Shown here piece after piece: positions 12,966 through 25,140 of a stretch of 64,000 nucleotides of DNA. A program made the translations under genes and the position numbers. Position 1 is the stretch's first letter. Each line of letters opens with the position of its first letter. Under the pieces are notes generated by a model, which saw nothing but the letters and a program-made list of their open reading frames with translations, was not told the origin of the DNA and did no database searches. The stretch is from Aphrophora alni (taxonomy: Eukaryota > Arthropoda > Insecta > Hemiptera > Aphrophoridae), in NCBI GenBank assembly GCA_963513935.1, contig OY740769.1, forward strand, positions 34,437,120 through 34,501,119, given 5' to 3'.

Positions 12966-13281
12966 ACTAAATATAGTATACCTATATAAACATATATACA
13001 TATACCTGGTATTTCCGTCATGCAACTTTTGTTGTAGTTTACACTACGCGTTTCGAGAACAGGTTCTCATCTTCAGGTGAAATTATTTTACTCACATGTG
13101 AGCACGTCAAACATTTTTACGTCAAACATACTTTTTATTTTTGTTTGACGTGCTCACATGTGAGTAAAATAATTTCACCTGAAGATGAGAACCTGTTCTC
13201 GAAACGCATAGTGTAAACTACAACAAAAGTTGCATGACGGGAATACCAGGTATATGTTTATATAGGTATACTATATTTAGT
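12966..13281. mobile_element. Foldback element 1
   Basis: A near-perfect palindrome of 316 bp. The left arm starts with ACTAAATATAGTATACC, the right arm is its reverse complement ending GGTATACTATATTTAGT, and the arms meet near 13113-13138. Arms are about 140 bp with one short insertion in the left arm. Each arm includes CTGAAGAT, then GAGAACCTGTTCTC (a 6-bp hairpin), then GAAACGC; the right-arm copy is at 13179-13205 on the plus strand. Foldback transposons or two inverted copies of a short retroelement end are both possible. No coding sequence is present. Confidence 0.75.
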
Positions 13282-16039
13282 TTATACAAACACTTCCCAT
13301 TGTACGAAGTATAGGATAAATATGATAATAAAAAAACCGTCGACTGATATTCACAACTTCTGAAACTGAGAAAGTGATTTTCGATAAGCTGTCTGTCTGT
13401 TGTCGTCGTCATTGTCGTCGCTGTTTTCGTTAACGTCTGTACGTAAGCACGATAAGTTATATTCCAAATACAATTTAAAATGTCAAAATTGCAGACATTT
13501 TGGTTCATATCTAGTGTGTTATTAAACTTATAAAAACGTATAACACTAAATTAAATGAAACTTTACTGATTTAAATTCTGCATGTAAGGGTACCAACCTC
13601 ACCTGTCTATAATGACAAATAGTGATGCTATTGTTACAAGTGTAATTTCGAACTATAACTTCCCAAAAATGTAATATTCGTATAGGTACGAGATCAGGAA
13701 GCGACGAGTCACCAACACCAACACGGAGTGAATGGAGGCACCTTTGAGGTCTCCCAAACTCGAAATACTGACTCAATTGGAGTCTTTTTATATATATATT
13801 CATTAGAGCATAGCTGGTGTAAAAAGAGAAATGCTATTTACAATTACAAGGTTCAGAAAACCTGTGAATACCTGTTGGAACAGACTTACACAACCGGATA
13901 AAATTGAATTTAACATTTCCTAAAAGGTACAAAAACCAACTATTGGGAATTATAGTGAGACGAAATGTTTAATGATTATATATGAATTAAAATCGATTTA
14001 TTGGAGGGAACTTCAATTAGTGAGAATCTAAAAAGTTGTAAAATGTAGTTGTAAAATGTCCTTTATAAAATACACATTAAATAGATATTTTAAAGTGTGG
14101 AGATTATAAAATACGTTTAAAACTTTCGGTATGAGTTTGTACGTACCTTAAAAACGAAAATGAACTTAACACTTTCATTTCATTTATTTATTGATCGGCT
14201 GTGGTGAAATCCTCGTATACAATATTATTTTCTAGAAAGCTGGTGTATTCTTCCTCATTTTTTATATTTTTTAGAGTATTGCTCAGTTCTGAATTAAATA
14301 AATCTAATATTGTAGCAAGCAATTAATACTATTTAACGATTAATTAATACTATTAACGAGCAATTAAACTATTTAACAAATAACTAGAACTATTTAACGA
14401 GCAATTAATACTATTTAACAAGCAATTCTTATATGTTTGTCAATATTTTGAAAACTGATTGTAGAGTAAGCTAAATCTACATTTTTAGGGTGCAAGAAAA
14501 CTATTTATCTAGATCTCTACATGGGGGAAAACTAATTTAGAAAATTAAATACTCATCGTTAAACTTTAAAAATCAGAGATTCTACGAAATAAATCTATGA
14601 GTTACATTTGTGCTACTAAAAGTAAAATCTATTTCAAAAGTAGTATACTGTGTAAAAGTATATCTATGTTTAACCCATCGACCTCGTTGCCCTTCCCATA
14701 GTGCACGATTTATGAAAGGTTGTCTTAGCAAATAACAGGTAAATTATATTTTATTCGTGTTCTGCGGATTTTCACGTGTAATGATATAAATAATTGTCTT
14801 AATGCTTTGCATTGTAACTGTAGTGTATTAGGACCGTATTTATGTATAACTTATCATTATTATGTTTTCATAAAGATTATAATTTAGTTTTGAAATATCA
14901 AACTATAATGCAAAAACACATAAAACAACTTATCAATCAGCTTTGTTTTAATGTTCATGCTTTGTTAAAATTGTCTGTGGCCCGTCGTAAATTATTAATA
15001 TTGATGATTTTTACTTAGAATTAGATGTTTTCATTTGTTGAAATAACAGCAAAATGTTATCCCCTCAACCTCCCTTTGTCAAACAATGTTCGGTTTTACA
15101 TGTACTGATTATAATGCGAGAAAGTTCCCATCGGATTTAAACCCCAGTTTGTCTCTGGTGAACTAACGTTCTACTTTAAACAAAACAAGTTCAAGATCAA
15201 TGTTAAGCAAACGTAAGCGTTATTGCAAAAACGAAGTCCTAGTTCTTAAACAAAGTTTCATGTTATGCAAACAGTAATATTATTGCAACACAAATACCTA
15301 TCATTAATGATATTCACTGCTTTAATTTGGAATATTCATAAAACCCTTGTTTCTATGAAAGCTTTTTAGGGATATGTGTATAATTACACTACATGCTTTA
15401 TACTCGTTCGAAAATTAAACTGTGCTACATTTATTACAAATGTATAAACAAAAATACATTTTAAACAAAAACTAAATCTATTCATCACTGCCTTGTTGAG
15501 TCGTCGGACGATTGATCAAATTTCAGCAAAATCCGAGACTTTATGATCTAAGTCACGTGTAAAAAATCACGGTTCACTACTAACTTTGTGTGAATTTCGA
15601 AATTTATGGAATTAATGGTGTACTAATGTTTTGATTTTACTCGTTGGTTTAGGTTCCTTCACATTTTTCAAATATTATCAAAATTGGTTGGAACATTGTT
15701 GATATTTAATCTATTACCACGGTGCACATGTATGGTTTATTTTTACTTTTTTAACGATAATTCTTTAACCAAGGGCTGGTGGCGACCAATATGTCAGATC
15801 CGGACCATAGGGGCAAATTTAAAATGTATGTTTTGTTTTTATAAAGGGTACTCCTAAATTTTGAATTAAAAATTAATGTTATACGGACGACAGACAAAAC
15901 ATGATTGAAAAAACCCCGATATTTCTAACATCGATATTATTTATTCATCAAAATGTATTTCCACAAATTTGCTAAGCACATAAAAGTTGGCTTTTACCAG
16001 TTTATACTTTCTAATTCAATTATGTAGTGAAGATTACAC
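13282..16039. other. AT-rich non-coding stretch
   Basis: No gene is recognised. Reading frames are below 100 codons and show no known motif. The only internal structure I see is a short tandem repeat at 14318-14430. Confidence 0.45.
14318..14430. repeat. Short tandem repeat, ~22 bp unit
   Basis: Variants of GAGCAATTAATACTATTTAAC are repeated about five times with small length changes, for example GCAATTAATACTATTTAAC, GATTAATTAATACTATTAAC and AAATAACTAGAACTATTTAAC. Confidence 0.7.
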
Positions 16040-18040
16040 TGTATTGGCATATATTCTATGTAAGAAGAGGGGATGGAATTGAAGATGTCTGATCGAACCC
16101 CAGCTGGACTCTCTATTGAGATATATTGTATCCATGTAAGAAGATGGGGTGGAATTGAAGATGCCTGATTGGACCTCAGCCGGACAATGTATTGGCATAT
16201 ATTGTATCTATGTAAGAAGAAGGGATGGAGGTGAAGTTTCCCGATTGGACCCCAGATGACACTGTATTGCCATATATTGTGTCTATGTAAGAAGAAGGGA
16301 TCGAGGTGAAGTTTCCCGTTTGGACCCCAGATGACACTGTATTGCCATATATTGTATCTATGTAAGAAGAAGGGATGGAGGTGAAGTTTCCCGATTGGAC
16401 CCCAGATGACACTGTATTGCCATATATTGTGTCTATGTAAGAAGAAGGGATGGAGGTGAAGTTTCCCGATTGGACCCCAGATGACACTGTATTGCCATAT
16501 ATTGTATCTATGTAAGAAGAAGGGATGGAGGTGAAGTTTCCCGATTGGACCCCAGATGACACTGTATTGCCATATATTGTATCTATGTAAGAAGAAGGGA
16601 TGGAGGTGAAGTTTCCCGATTGGACCCCAGATGACACTGTATTGGCATATATTGTGTCTATGTAAGAAGAAGGGATGGAGGTGAAGTTTCCCGATTGGAC
16701 CCCAGATGACACTGTATTGCCATATATTGTATCTATGTAAGAAGAAGGGATGGAGGTGAAGTTTCCCGATTGGACCCCAGATGACACTGTATTGCCATAT
16801 ATTGTGTCTATGTAAGAAGAAGGGATGGAGGTGAAGTTTCCCGATTGGACCCCAGATGACACTGTATTGGCATATATTGTATCTATGTAAGAAGAAGGGA
16901 TGGAGGTGAAGTTTCCCGATTGGACCCCAGATGACACTGTATTGCCATATATTGTATCTATGTAAGAAGAAGGGATGGAGGTGAAGTTTCCCGATTGGAC
17001 CCCAGATGACACTGTATTGCCATATATTGTGTCTATGTAAGAAGAAGGGATGGAGGTGAAGTTTCCCGATTGGACCCCAGATGACACTGTATTACCATAT
17101 ATTGTGTGTATGTAAGAAGAAGGGATGGAGGTGAAGTTTCCCGATTGGACCCCAGATGACACTGTATTGCCATATATTGTGTCTATGTAAGAAGAAGGGA
17201 TGGAGGTGAAGTTTCCCGATTGGACCCCAGATGACACTGTATTGGCATATATTGTATCTATGTAAGAAGAAGGGATGGAGGTGAAGTTTCCCGATTGGAC
17301 CCCAGATGACACTGTATTGCCATATATTGTGTCTATGTAAGAAGAAGGGATGGAGGTGAAGTTTCCCGATTGGACCCCAGATGACACTGTATTGCCATAT
17401 ATTGTGTCTATGTAAGAAGAAGGGATGGAGGTGAAGTTTCCCGATTGGACCCCAGATGACACTGTATTGCCATATATTGTGTCTATGTAAGAAGAAGGGA
17501 TGGAGGTGAAGTTTCCCGATTGGACCCCAGATGACACTGTATTGCCATATATTGTATCTATGTAAGAAGAAGGGATGGAGGTGAAGTTTCCCGATTGGAC
17601 CCCAGATGACACTGTATTGCCATATATTGTGTGTATGTAAGAAGAAGGGATGGAGGTGAAGTTTCCCGATTGGACCCCAGATGACACTGTATTGCCATAT
17701 ATTGTGTCTATGTAAGAAGAAGGGATGGAGGTGAAGTTTCCCGATTGGACCCCAGATGACACTGTATTGGCATATATTGTATCTATGTAAGAAGAAGGGA
17801 TGGAGGTGAAGTTTCCCGATTGGACCCCAGATGACACTGTATTGCCATATATTGTGTCTATGTAAGAAGAAGGGATGGAGGTGAAGTTTCCCGATTGGAC
17901 CCCAGATGACACTGTATTGGCATATATTGTGTCTATGTAAGAAGAAGGGATGGAGGTGAAGTTGCCCAATTGGACCTCAGCTGACACTGTATTGGCATAT
18001 ATTGTATCCATGTAAGAAGACGGATAAGGTGAAGTTACCC
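16040..18040. repeat. Satellite B (75-bp tandem repeat)
   Basis: About 25-26 head-to-tail 75-bp monomers, each with GTGAAGTTTCCCGATTGGAC, CCCAGATGACACTGTATTG, CATATATTGTGTCTATG and TAAGAAGAAGGGATGGAG. Interior copies differ at only a few positions (for instance G/A before TCTATG, or GCC/GGC in the CATATAT segment). The two copies at the left edge (16040-16175) and the one at the right edge (17960-18040) are more diverged, the usual pattern for an array homogenised from the middle. The period is a multiple of three, so one minus-strand frame stays open throughout the interior. Confidence 0.95.
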
Positions 18041-18092
18041 GTACGAACGAGTTGTTTGAGTTGCTTATTGTACTCAGGTCCCCAGAATACAC
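16176..18092 (-). CDS. Open frame through satellite B; possible repeat protein exon, uncertain
   Basis: The minus strand is open for about 638 codons and encodes some 24 copies of a 25-residue unit: DTIYGNTVSSGVQSGNFTSI then PSSYI. Variants are limited to Gly/Ala, Asp/His and Ser/Thr, plus synonymous GAC/GAT and GGC/GGT changes. The upstream limit is a stop at about 18116. There is no ATG before the repeats: the first candidate is GTG at 18092, and the first in-frame ATG lies in the first repeat. The N-terminal lead (about 25 residues, Ser/Asn-rich) has no signal peptide. The frame ends where an edge copy carries a one-base insertion. It may be an exon of a secreted or structural repeat protein, or a non-coding satellite that stays open only because 75 is divisible by three; I lean to the latter. 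The unit resembles repeats of the gene at 29586-37337. Confidence 0.3.
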   Translation of the reverse strand: MYSGDLSTISNSNNSFVRVTSPYPSSYMDTIYANTVSAEVQLGNFTSIPSSYIDTIYANTVSSGVQSGNFTSIPSSYIDTIYGNTVSSGVQSGNFTSIPSSYIDTIYANTVSSGVQSGNFTSIPSSYIDTIYGNTVSSGVQSGNFTSIPSSYIHTIYGNTVSSGVQSGNFTSIPSSYIDTIYGNTVSSGVQSGNFTSIPSSYIDTIYGNTVSSGVQSGNFTSIPSSYIDTIYGNTVSSGVQSGNFTSIPSSYIDTIYGNTVSSGVQSGNFTSIPSSYIDTIYANTVSSGVQSGNFTSIPSSYIDTIYGNTVSSGVQSGNFTSIPSSYIHTIYGNTVSSGVQSGNFTSIPSSYIDTIYGNTVSSGVQSGNFTSIPSSYIDTIYGNTVSSGVQSGNFTSIPSSYIDTIYANTVSSGVQSGNFTSIPSSYIDTIYGNTVSSGVQSGNFTSIPSSYIDTIYGNTVSSGVQSGNFTSIPSSYIDTIYANTVSSGVQSGNFTSIPSSYIDTIYGNTVSSGVQSGNFTSIPSSYIDTIYGNTVSSGVQSGNFTSIPSSYIDTIYGNTVSSGVQSGNFTSIPSSYIDTIYGNTVSSGVQTGNFTSIPSSYIDTIYGNTVSSGVQSGNFTSIPSSYIDTIYANTLSG

Positions 18093-18924
18093 GAGACAAA
18101 AAAAGTTATAAGCAACGAGTGGACTATCTCAAAATCAAGCAGACCGATATAGGTAAATTTATTGCCTAGTTCAGTTAACTAGACATGCCGGCCTTCACGA
18201 GCTTGTATAAGAGGTTCCTGTTTGACATCTCCTCACAGAAGCCGGGCTCTGCCCATACTACAGTATGATCCAAGAGCCTCCATCGGAGATACACTCTGTG
18301 ACTCAGGCACGACTCCATTTATTTCCTGTGATTGTCGAAACTCGCACAAAGATGTTACATATTTATTATCTGAGAACAAATAATACACTAGCCGGTTTAT
18401 TACATAGTTTAAGAACTGTTAATTTCTCCCATCTTTGAAATGTGTAGTAATCGTTATTGATATACAGCATGATATATCTGAAATAGTTGTACTAGCTTAT
18501 GCACTTTAGTATCTTGTTTTTGCCCTTTGTGATATTAGGAACTTGTTAAAATAAAATATCCTAATCTACTTAAATGACTGCCTAACAAAATGCATAGTAC
18601 ATGGGCGAAATGTATTGTCATAATTATAATCATCTTTTCAGACTGCTGAAAATCAGACATATCACGTAGAAATCAATCTAGACCATTACAATCAGATAAC
18701 TGAACCAGCTGCTATTTAGAGGTAATAACGAACTCTAAATTCAGTTATTAGAGAAACATACAAAGAATTGTTAAATTTAATAACTGAAATGGAAACTGGA
18801 AATGAACCTTTTTGTTTTGCTGAACGGATATTTTCAGCCTAACAGCGCATAAAAATTTATCTACGGAACACTCAGGACCAGAACAGACTCTGCTGGAATC
18901 CCCATTATTTCCATTGAAAATCAC
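18093..18924. other. Non-coding stretch beside satellite B
   Basis: A less AT-rich patch at about 18185-18340 stands out locally, but no product is recognised in any frame. The remainder is AT-rich. No exon with a signal peptide that could pair with the satellite B frame was found here. Confidence 0.35.
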
Positions 18925-19190
18925 TAACAGAGTCACTCATAATGAGTATGCGAATGGTAATGGCGAGACCCCTAGCTGGATCTACATTTGTATTGGGTTA
19001 GATACTTTACTTTTTCTTTTTCAAAGGTTTCTCTCAAGTTTTTTTTCTTGACCAACTCTTGCACTCTTTCGACCCAGACGCAATTAGAATATTCGAGAGC
19101 CAAGTGGTCTTTCCTTACTTTTTTAAAGCAATGATAATCGAGAGGTTTTTTGCTTCTAAACAACAAAGAAGAAAATTCCATTAAAAAATC
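18925..19190 (-). mobile_element. SINE-like dispersed repeat, copy 1
   Basis: Read on the minus strand, this segment holds TTGTTGTTTAGAAGC, AACCTCTCGATTATCATTGC, CTCTCGAAT, GTCGAAAGAG and AGAGTTGGTCAAGAAA in this order, ending with CGCATACTCATTATGAGTG. The same ordered landmarks occur on the plus strand at 22255-22510, 24880-25140 and 35380-35650. No coding frame is shared. The family is unnamed here; a tRNA-derived or other SINE is possible, but no convincing A and B boxes were seen. Confidence 0.55.
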
Positions 19191-20663
19191 TCTGCTTCAA
19201 AACTTGAAAAAAGTTTACATTTTTTGACTCCATCATATCCAGGTAGCTTTTAAGTATAATTTTAAAGTAACTAAAATTGTGGTAACTTTAACTAATAAAC
19301 TATTATCAGCCGTAACACTACCACGCCATTATTGGAACAATTCTGTGGAAATAAGAAATGGCTTAAATCATTGGACGTCTATCCTATTACAAAAATGGTT
19401 AAATATATTTTAAACATAATTTCAATAAAGCCAGCATATGGATTGACACACTTAAATAATAATCTACTATCTCGGCTAAAATGTAGACACTATTATAACG
19501 AAATAGAGGGCTCCCAAAAGGTCATTGCTCGGCAGGCCATAAATTGTAAATTGTTGAAAGGGTTGACAGCTAGAAAAACTATTCTAACATCAGTCACGTA
19601 TCTCAAGGAGTCAAATAAACCATTTCAAAAGTCAATGCCTTCAACCGAAAATGTTTGAAAAGGACCAATGAAAGTAATTGCGTCAGTCCTGAAATAACGT
19701 AAAAGATTTAAAATAAGCTAATGAAGGAAGAGGATCGGAAGAAAGCGTTTGAAAACAGACATTATAAATAGGGGTGGAAGAGAAGCGCACGAGGTTCTTT
19801 TTGTTTGAGCTCCGGAGCAAGTGTTTCTTTAGTAGAAAAAAGATCGTTGTGAAAGATTTAGCCGAGATCAACCGTCAAAATTAAATAGTAACTACGTCGT
19901 TTTTTTGTATAAGTATTTAATAATAATCTCCGAAGAATAGTTTAAGGATAATCGTCGTTTATAAGTTTAAAAGAGTCGTCGTGATAAAAGTGTGTGAGAA
20001 ATTAGCGTCGTTATAAAAGTGTTTGAACAGGAATATTAATACAATAAATTAAAAGTAATCGTCGTCACAAAAGTGTATAAGAATACAAGTGTAAGAAGAA
20101 AAGAAGATTCGTCGAAAAGATCTAGGCAAATCGATCCATCTACTGGCAGTCTACACGGGAACGACGTGCAAGGAACCAGGAACATCGGAGCTGTGATAAA
20201 ATTTCCAAGTATAAATTATTGGACAATCTCAATTAAATAAACTACCACCAAATTCTATTTGATATGTAAATTATAATCACCAAAGAACCTAACGAACCCG
20301 TAAAGAGAAAATAAATAAAATTAATAAATAATACATTTCAGTTAGCCGGAGCACTTATAATAATAATTAAAAGTAAAAAAAATAAAAGTAAAAATTATGA
20401 TGCACTCTTATTTCTTTATTTTAGGTTAAGACATTGTAGAATTAGTAATTTATATTTAACGATGTACTTAGAATAAGTAGTAGGTTTAGACGTTAATTGT
20501 ATAAGTATTAAGTGCATCAGATTTGGACAATAATTGGTTTTTATTGTAAATGATTTTAAACTTAATTTTATAATTAAAAAAGAAAGTTAAAAGGATTGAA
20601 GTGTTATTTGTTATACTATCTAAAAAGGTAGTTTGCATTTTAAATCGAAATATAACTAAGTCG
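19191..20663. other. Non-coding stretch with LTR-like promoter region
   Basis: A 108-codon open frame at 19332-19658 starts with TTG rather than ATG and resembles nothing I know, so it is not called as a gene. The TATA-containing part is described separately. Confidence 0.35.
19763..20360 (+). promoter_or_regulatory. Strong TATA box with LTR-like downstream region
   Basis: TATAAATAGGGG at 19763-19774 is a textbook TATA box, followed by a G/A-rich leader. The next 450 bp contain four decayed copies of a CGTCGTNATAAAAGTGT motif (about 19960-20075) and then several AATAAA signals (about 20042, 20236 and 20310). The order promoter, leader, poly(A) signals is what an LTR looks like. No matching second LTR, gag or pol frame is visible, so a solo LTR or an unrelated promoter are both open. 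Confidence 0.25.
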
Positions 20664-21022
20664 TTTTTTATATACGACGGCCGTTTCAGCTATTCAGCCA
20701 TTATCAAGTTCATTGTTGGAGAAGGTCCTCCGTTGTCATAGAACACTCAAAAACAATATAGTTAACATTAACAAAAACACAAACACTGATTTAAAATGAA
20801 TATTTATTAAATTTAATTAAAACGTGACTCATGAGTCGACACGATTGTTAAATAGTGACTCATGAGTCATGTTTTAATTAAATATTCATTTTAAATCTGT
20901 GTTTGTGTTTTTGTTAATGTTAACTATGTTGTTTTGAGTGTTTTATGACAACGAAGGACCTTCTCCAACAATGAACTTAAAATGGCTGAATAGCCGAAAT
21001 GGCCGTCGTATATAAAAAAAAA
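20664..21022. mobile_element. Foldback element 2
   Basis: A 359-bp palindrome. The left arm begins TTTTTTATATACGACGGCC and the right arm ends GGCCGTCGTATATAAAAAA. The arms are about 170 bp, roughly 90% alike by eye, and meet at two ACTCATGAGT palindromes around 20827-20868. Near each outer end is a GATGGCTGAATAGCCGAAA-type hairpin motif (right arm about 20984, degenerate; left arm 20682-20706 on the minus strand). A solitary, diverged copy of this arm lies at 26439-26530. It carries no coding sequence. Confidence 0.75.
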
Positions 21023-22254
21023 AAGACCAAAACAGAATTTTGTGTACGGTGAGTCTTATATTTATTTATTATATAATATATCAATATTCGGAATGTCGAA
21101 TAACAAATCTTATAATTAAGGCCTAATATCTCGAACACTAATTGACTAATCATCATGATTTGTTGTACATTGTTAAAACTAAACCTGAAGTTAGTCTTTA
21201 AGTATGGGAATTTTTAATTTTTTACCTGAGTCGAACATTCTAATAAACTAAAAATTTCATATCACGAAGCATATAGAACCATTCAAAACAGCTGTTTGTT
21301 TCCTACCCTTTTCAAGAGTTTAAAACATTACAACTAATTCTGGTTCACTAGAATAATCATAAAGTAAATTTGAGGTTAGGTTTACCAACTAGAACCACTA
21401 AAGACATAAGACATAGTACTTCTGTTGGGTCGTGTGTATATATATATATATTTTACACTTTTTGATGACAAAAAAGAATAGCAAAAATATTCTTGCAAGG
21501 TGAAGATAGTTCAATAGATTGTTTTCAGCTTTCTGAATGGTAACCGAGGTTTTCATTCTTATTTTTATAAATTAAAACTTTCGTTAATATGGGCTCTTAT
21601 GACTTCTGTTCAATTACTTATTCAATAGTTAATTTATATTTACTGACAAAAATGTTCAATTCGATTCTATGTACCTTAGCAAGAGCTTTTTTATTTTCAG
21701 TTTTCTTAAAAATTTCCCTCATGAGTATCGCACATGATAATATCCATGGACATTGAAGAAAATTGGATAGCTATTTATGGAGTTCCAACTGATCAATTTT
21801 CATGGTAATTTATTTAAGTTAGAGTTTTCCTCTTTATATAAAATCAATAATTATTACAATCTCATATTTTGTTGTGTTATGAGTTGATTTTATTTGTACT
21901 TCAAAAACACCATTCTCATGTTTTTTTTTTATATTTCAGAATAGTTACGCTCCCAAACATTGTTAAAATATATTAATATACTAAATGTATTAATAATATA
22001 CAGCATTATTACATAACATTGATTATAAATCAATTTTGAGCAATCAAAATAATTGAGATACCATGAACAAAATACGTGCCTAATCCTGACTCCGTTATAT
22101 ATGTAAATATAAAATTTGCACGTAATATCACAATCAAAGCCTTGATAGGTTTTGTCGTAGAACAATAAAACTAACTGTGCACAAGCTATCTCCCACAGAA
22201 ACAAAAAGTACACAGATATGTAACAAATACTAAAGAAATTCATTGGTTTAAGTG
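21023..22254. other. AT-rich non-coding stretch
   Basis: No gene is recognised. The 104-codon minus-strand frame at 21929-22243 is hydrophobic, but it is in biased AT-rich sequence and has no recognisable motif or splice-bounded structure, so it is not called. A short TA run is at about 21436-21452. Confidence 0.4.
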
Positions 22255-22510
22255 ATCGAGTTTCTTTCCTTTGTTATTTAAAGGCGAAAACTTTTCGATC
22301 ATCATCAAAAAAGAAAGCTAAGAGCACAAAATAATTAATCCTAGCTCTCGAATGCTCTAAAATACTGTAGGGTCGGAAGAGAACAAAAGTTGGTCAAGAG
22401 AGACTTGATAAAAATGATGAAAGAGAGGAATTAGACCTAAAACTAAAGAAAAAGCGTGTGGATACAACTAGGTCCATCGGAATTCCCACACCCGTACACA
22501 GGACATCGAG
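22255..22510 (+). mobile_element. SINE-like dispersed repeat, copy 2
   Basis: It contains TTTGTTATTTAAAGGCGAAA, TTTTCGATCATCATC, CTAGCTCTCGAAT, GTCGGAAGAGAA and AGTTGGTCAAGAGAGACTTG in the same order as the other three copies, ending with CGGAATTCCCACACCCGTAC. No coding frame is conserved. Confidence 0.55.
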
Positions 22511-24879
22511 TTTTTAATACAGCAAAGATTTTTGTAAATTAATACAAAAATTAATATTTCGTTTATTTAAGTTTGGCGCATTTATTTGAGATTAATTTAT
22601 TTTCACTATTCATAAAAAATGTATCTCAGCTTAATCTAAAAAATCAATAATTTATATTTACTGATTTCATAAAATCAGGTAATTTTTGTTTCGGTAAAGC
22701 ACCAAATTTAGGATTTTGACTATTATAAAGCACCTACCTAAAATTATTAACAGCCAGAAAAACACCTTAGTATAATCATTACAAAATCAATATAAACATT
22801 TTCTGAGGGAAAATTCTGAGTATCATACATATATAATGGCTGCCAGAAACGGGTATAGCGATCTCAATATAGGACCAACAGATAAGAAGAAACTATACTG
22901 AAAAAAATTTAACAGTTGCCATTTTTCGGTTTTCCATTCTTTATTTTTAGTGACAATCATATTCAAAATCATTATTGTTATTTTTTTTTTTTCTAAATTG
23001 AAGTTAAGGTGTAAAAAATTAGATTTTTTTGGCGATAAATGTGTTTATTTTTACTTTACAGACACTATTAGACATTATTGCATGCAGTTATTAATTGATG
23101 AGACCTACAGGTAAGAATTTATCGCCGACATTATATTTTGAAAATTTGGCTTGTATTTTGAATTTTCTAGTTAACGATTTAATGTTTCTTAAAAGCGAAC
23201 CTACGTTCCAAAACTTGTAAAACACAGAGCGTTCCCCAATACCACTATAAAATACAGGGTGTATTTTTAATTGTCAACCACTGAGATCTCTAAAACTATA
23301 AGATTTACAGAAAAGTCTTATTTAGAATTCTACATACTTTTTAATGTGTAACAAAAAGGTGGATTTCAATTTTTAAAATTCGACCTCTACTTTCCATTTT
23401 GGCGCCCAACTTAGAAATGTCTTATGCAAATTATCTTGTCGAATTTGAATTTTAAACAAGATTTGTTCATTCTTTGGTATTTTTTGTATTCATATTCGTT
23501 TACTAGATATAATCCCCAAAAATTCGCCAGTTCCATTAAAATACCGCTTTCTAAATTCTCTCGTTTTAACTTCGGTTTTTATAACACACATAAATAGTCA
23601 ATGTTGTATTATTAATTAATAGTGTATTATTATAACATTTGATATATTAACAATTAAGTGAATTATTAAATCTTTAAAATTATGCTGGACACAATGATGA
23701 CTAGTCTTACAGCTGATGGTCAAAATTCCACCGTTGTTTAATATGGAGGAATTAGCTCTTACAAAACAATTATTATTAGATATTTGAACGGTGTTATGAT
23801 AAATTTGAAAATAAAATCTCTCATATTTATCCTCTTTCATAACCTCGACTGAAGAATAATGTTCTTAACAGAGTTCATTTTTTAGGTACTCTACCCTATA
23901 AAAGAAAGAAAAAAATCAAAGGACGTTAAGTTTGTGGACTTTGCTAGCCATGGTTTTTCTTTCAGTAAAAGTACTCTTAATAAATTGCACATCTACGTCA
24001 GTTAATACATTAAATTCATCCTGTTATTAAGTGGAAGTTCTTCAAAGTACTTCAAATATCTGTATCGACGTATTTTAGTCTCGATTCACGTATAGATAAG
24101 ATTTGTATTGATTTTCTCTGCTCATTTTAAGATAAAGCATATAACGTTGTTTTACTTCTCATATGTTGTTACGTTACGAATAAGTATTGTGTGCTTCAGA
24201 TTCGGATTGCGCACGTAATATCATCAAAACATTTCAACTGTTGTTATTGCTTTGATATGATATCTGAAAAGTACCTGTTAAATAATAATACAGCTGACAA
24301 AGAAATTGACATATTGCTTCTTCTAGATGGTCATCTCTCAAATTAGAATGGAAGTGGATTAGAATTGAAACAACTTGCACGTTTAAAACTTATTTTGGTA
24401 TACTTTTTATTTAATATCTTCATATAAAATATTACTTATATCGACTGGACCGTAAAAATATCTTTTGTTCACTTTGGAAATTTCAAAAGAACTGCTTAAT
24501 AAACGTTTATGATCCTGTATTTTAAGCAGGAAAAATCTTAAAATATTCTTTTTAAAAATTAAAACACAATCGGTAACCATAATTAATTAAAGATTATATG
24601 ATTAATTTATTGCTATTAAAACTTTAAAATAGTTTTAAAATAAAATAATTTTGTATGTTCTAATATAAATTCAAAACTTTGTGGAAAGTTTTCAATTTAG
24701 AAAGAAAATCTGCAGTATTTTAAAACGACAACAGTTTTAATGGGTATATTACATTATGACACCGACCTTTTGGCATTTCATAAGGAATATTGAAATTCTG
24801 TTATCTTTTAAATAGAGAATATATGATATATGTAAACGCAAATTATTATATCCAGAATGGAAGTATATTGAGTAAAATG
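22511..24879. other. AT-rich non-coding stretch
   Basis: No gene is recognised. A TACAGGGTGT motif at 23253, followed by GTCAACCACTGAGATCTC, looks like the end of a DNA transposon or of a mobile-element relic, but no partner terminus or transposase could be matched. Confidence 0.4.
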
Positions 24880-25140
24880 TAAAGGGGAAAACATTTCAGT
24901 TATCATCGCCTTATACAATAAAAGAAAAGAACATAAATAAAAAACGTTTAGCCCTACTACACTGTATTAGCTTCAGAGTCGGAAGAGAAGAAGAGTTGAT
25001 CAAGAAAGACCTGGTTAGGTAAGATAAAAAAGAGGGATCTATCCCAAGACTATACGGGAATATGTGATCCCGCTACGTCCCATGGGATTGTTAAGCCCAT
25101 ACTCATTATTAGATTCTGTGGACTCTTATGAGCATTACTG
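24880..25140 (+). mobile_element. SINE-like dispersed repeat, copy 3
   Basis: It contains TTATCATCGCCTTATACAAT, CAGAGTCGGAAGAGAAGAAG, AGTTGATCAAGAAAGACCTG and AAGATAAAAAAGAGGGAT, ending with GCCCATACTCATTATTAG. These landmarks line up with copies at 18925-19190 (minus), 22255-22510 and 35380-35650. Confidence 0.6.

Noticed and set aside
13179..13205. True hammerhead ribozyme
   Set aside because: The core looks similar, but an extra U precedes stem II, the residue before the would-be stem I is not the required NUH, and no matching stem III partner was found. Kept only as a hairpin signature.
19332..19658. 108-codon plus-strand frame
   Set aside because: Starts with TTG, resembles no known protein, and overlaps no splice signals; likely chance.
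21929..22243. Hydrophobic 104-codon minus-strand frame
   Set aside because: Composition follows AT-rich background; no domain, splice or conservation evidence.
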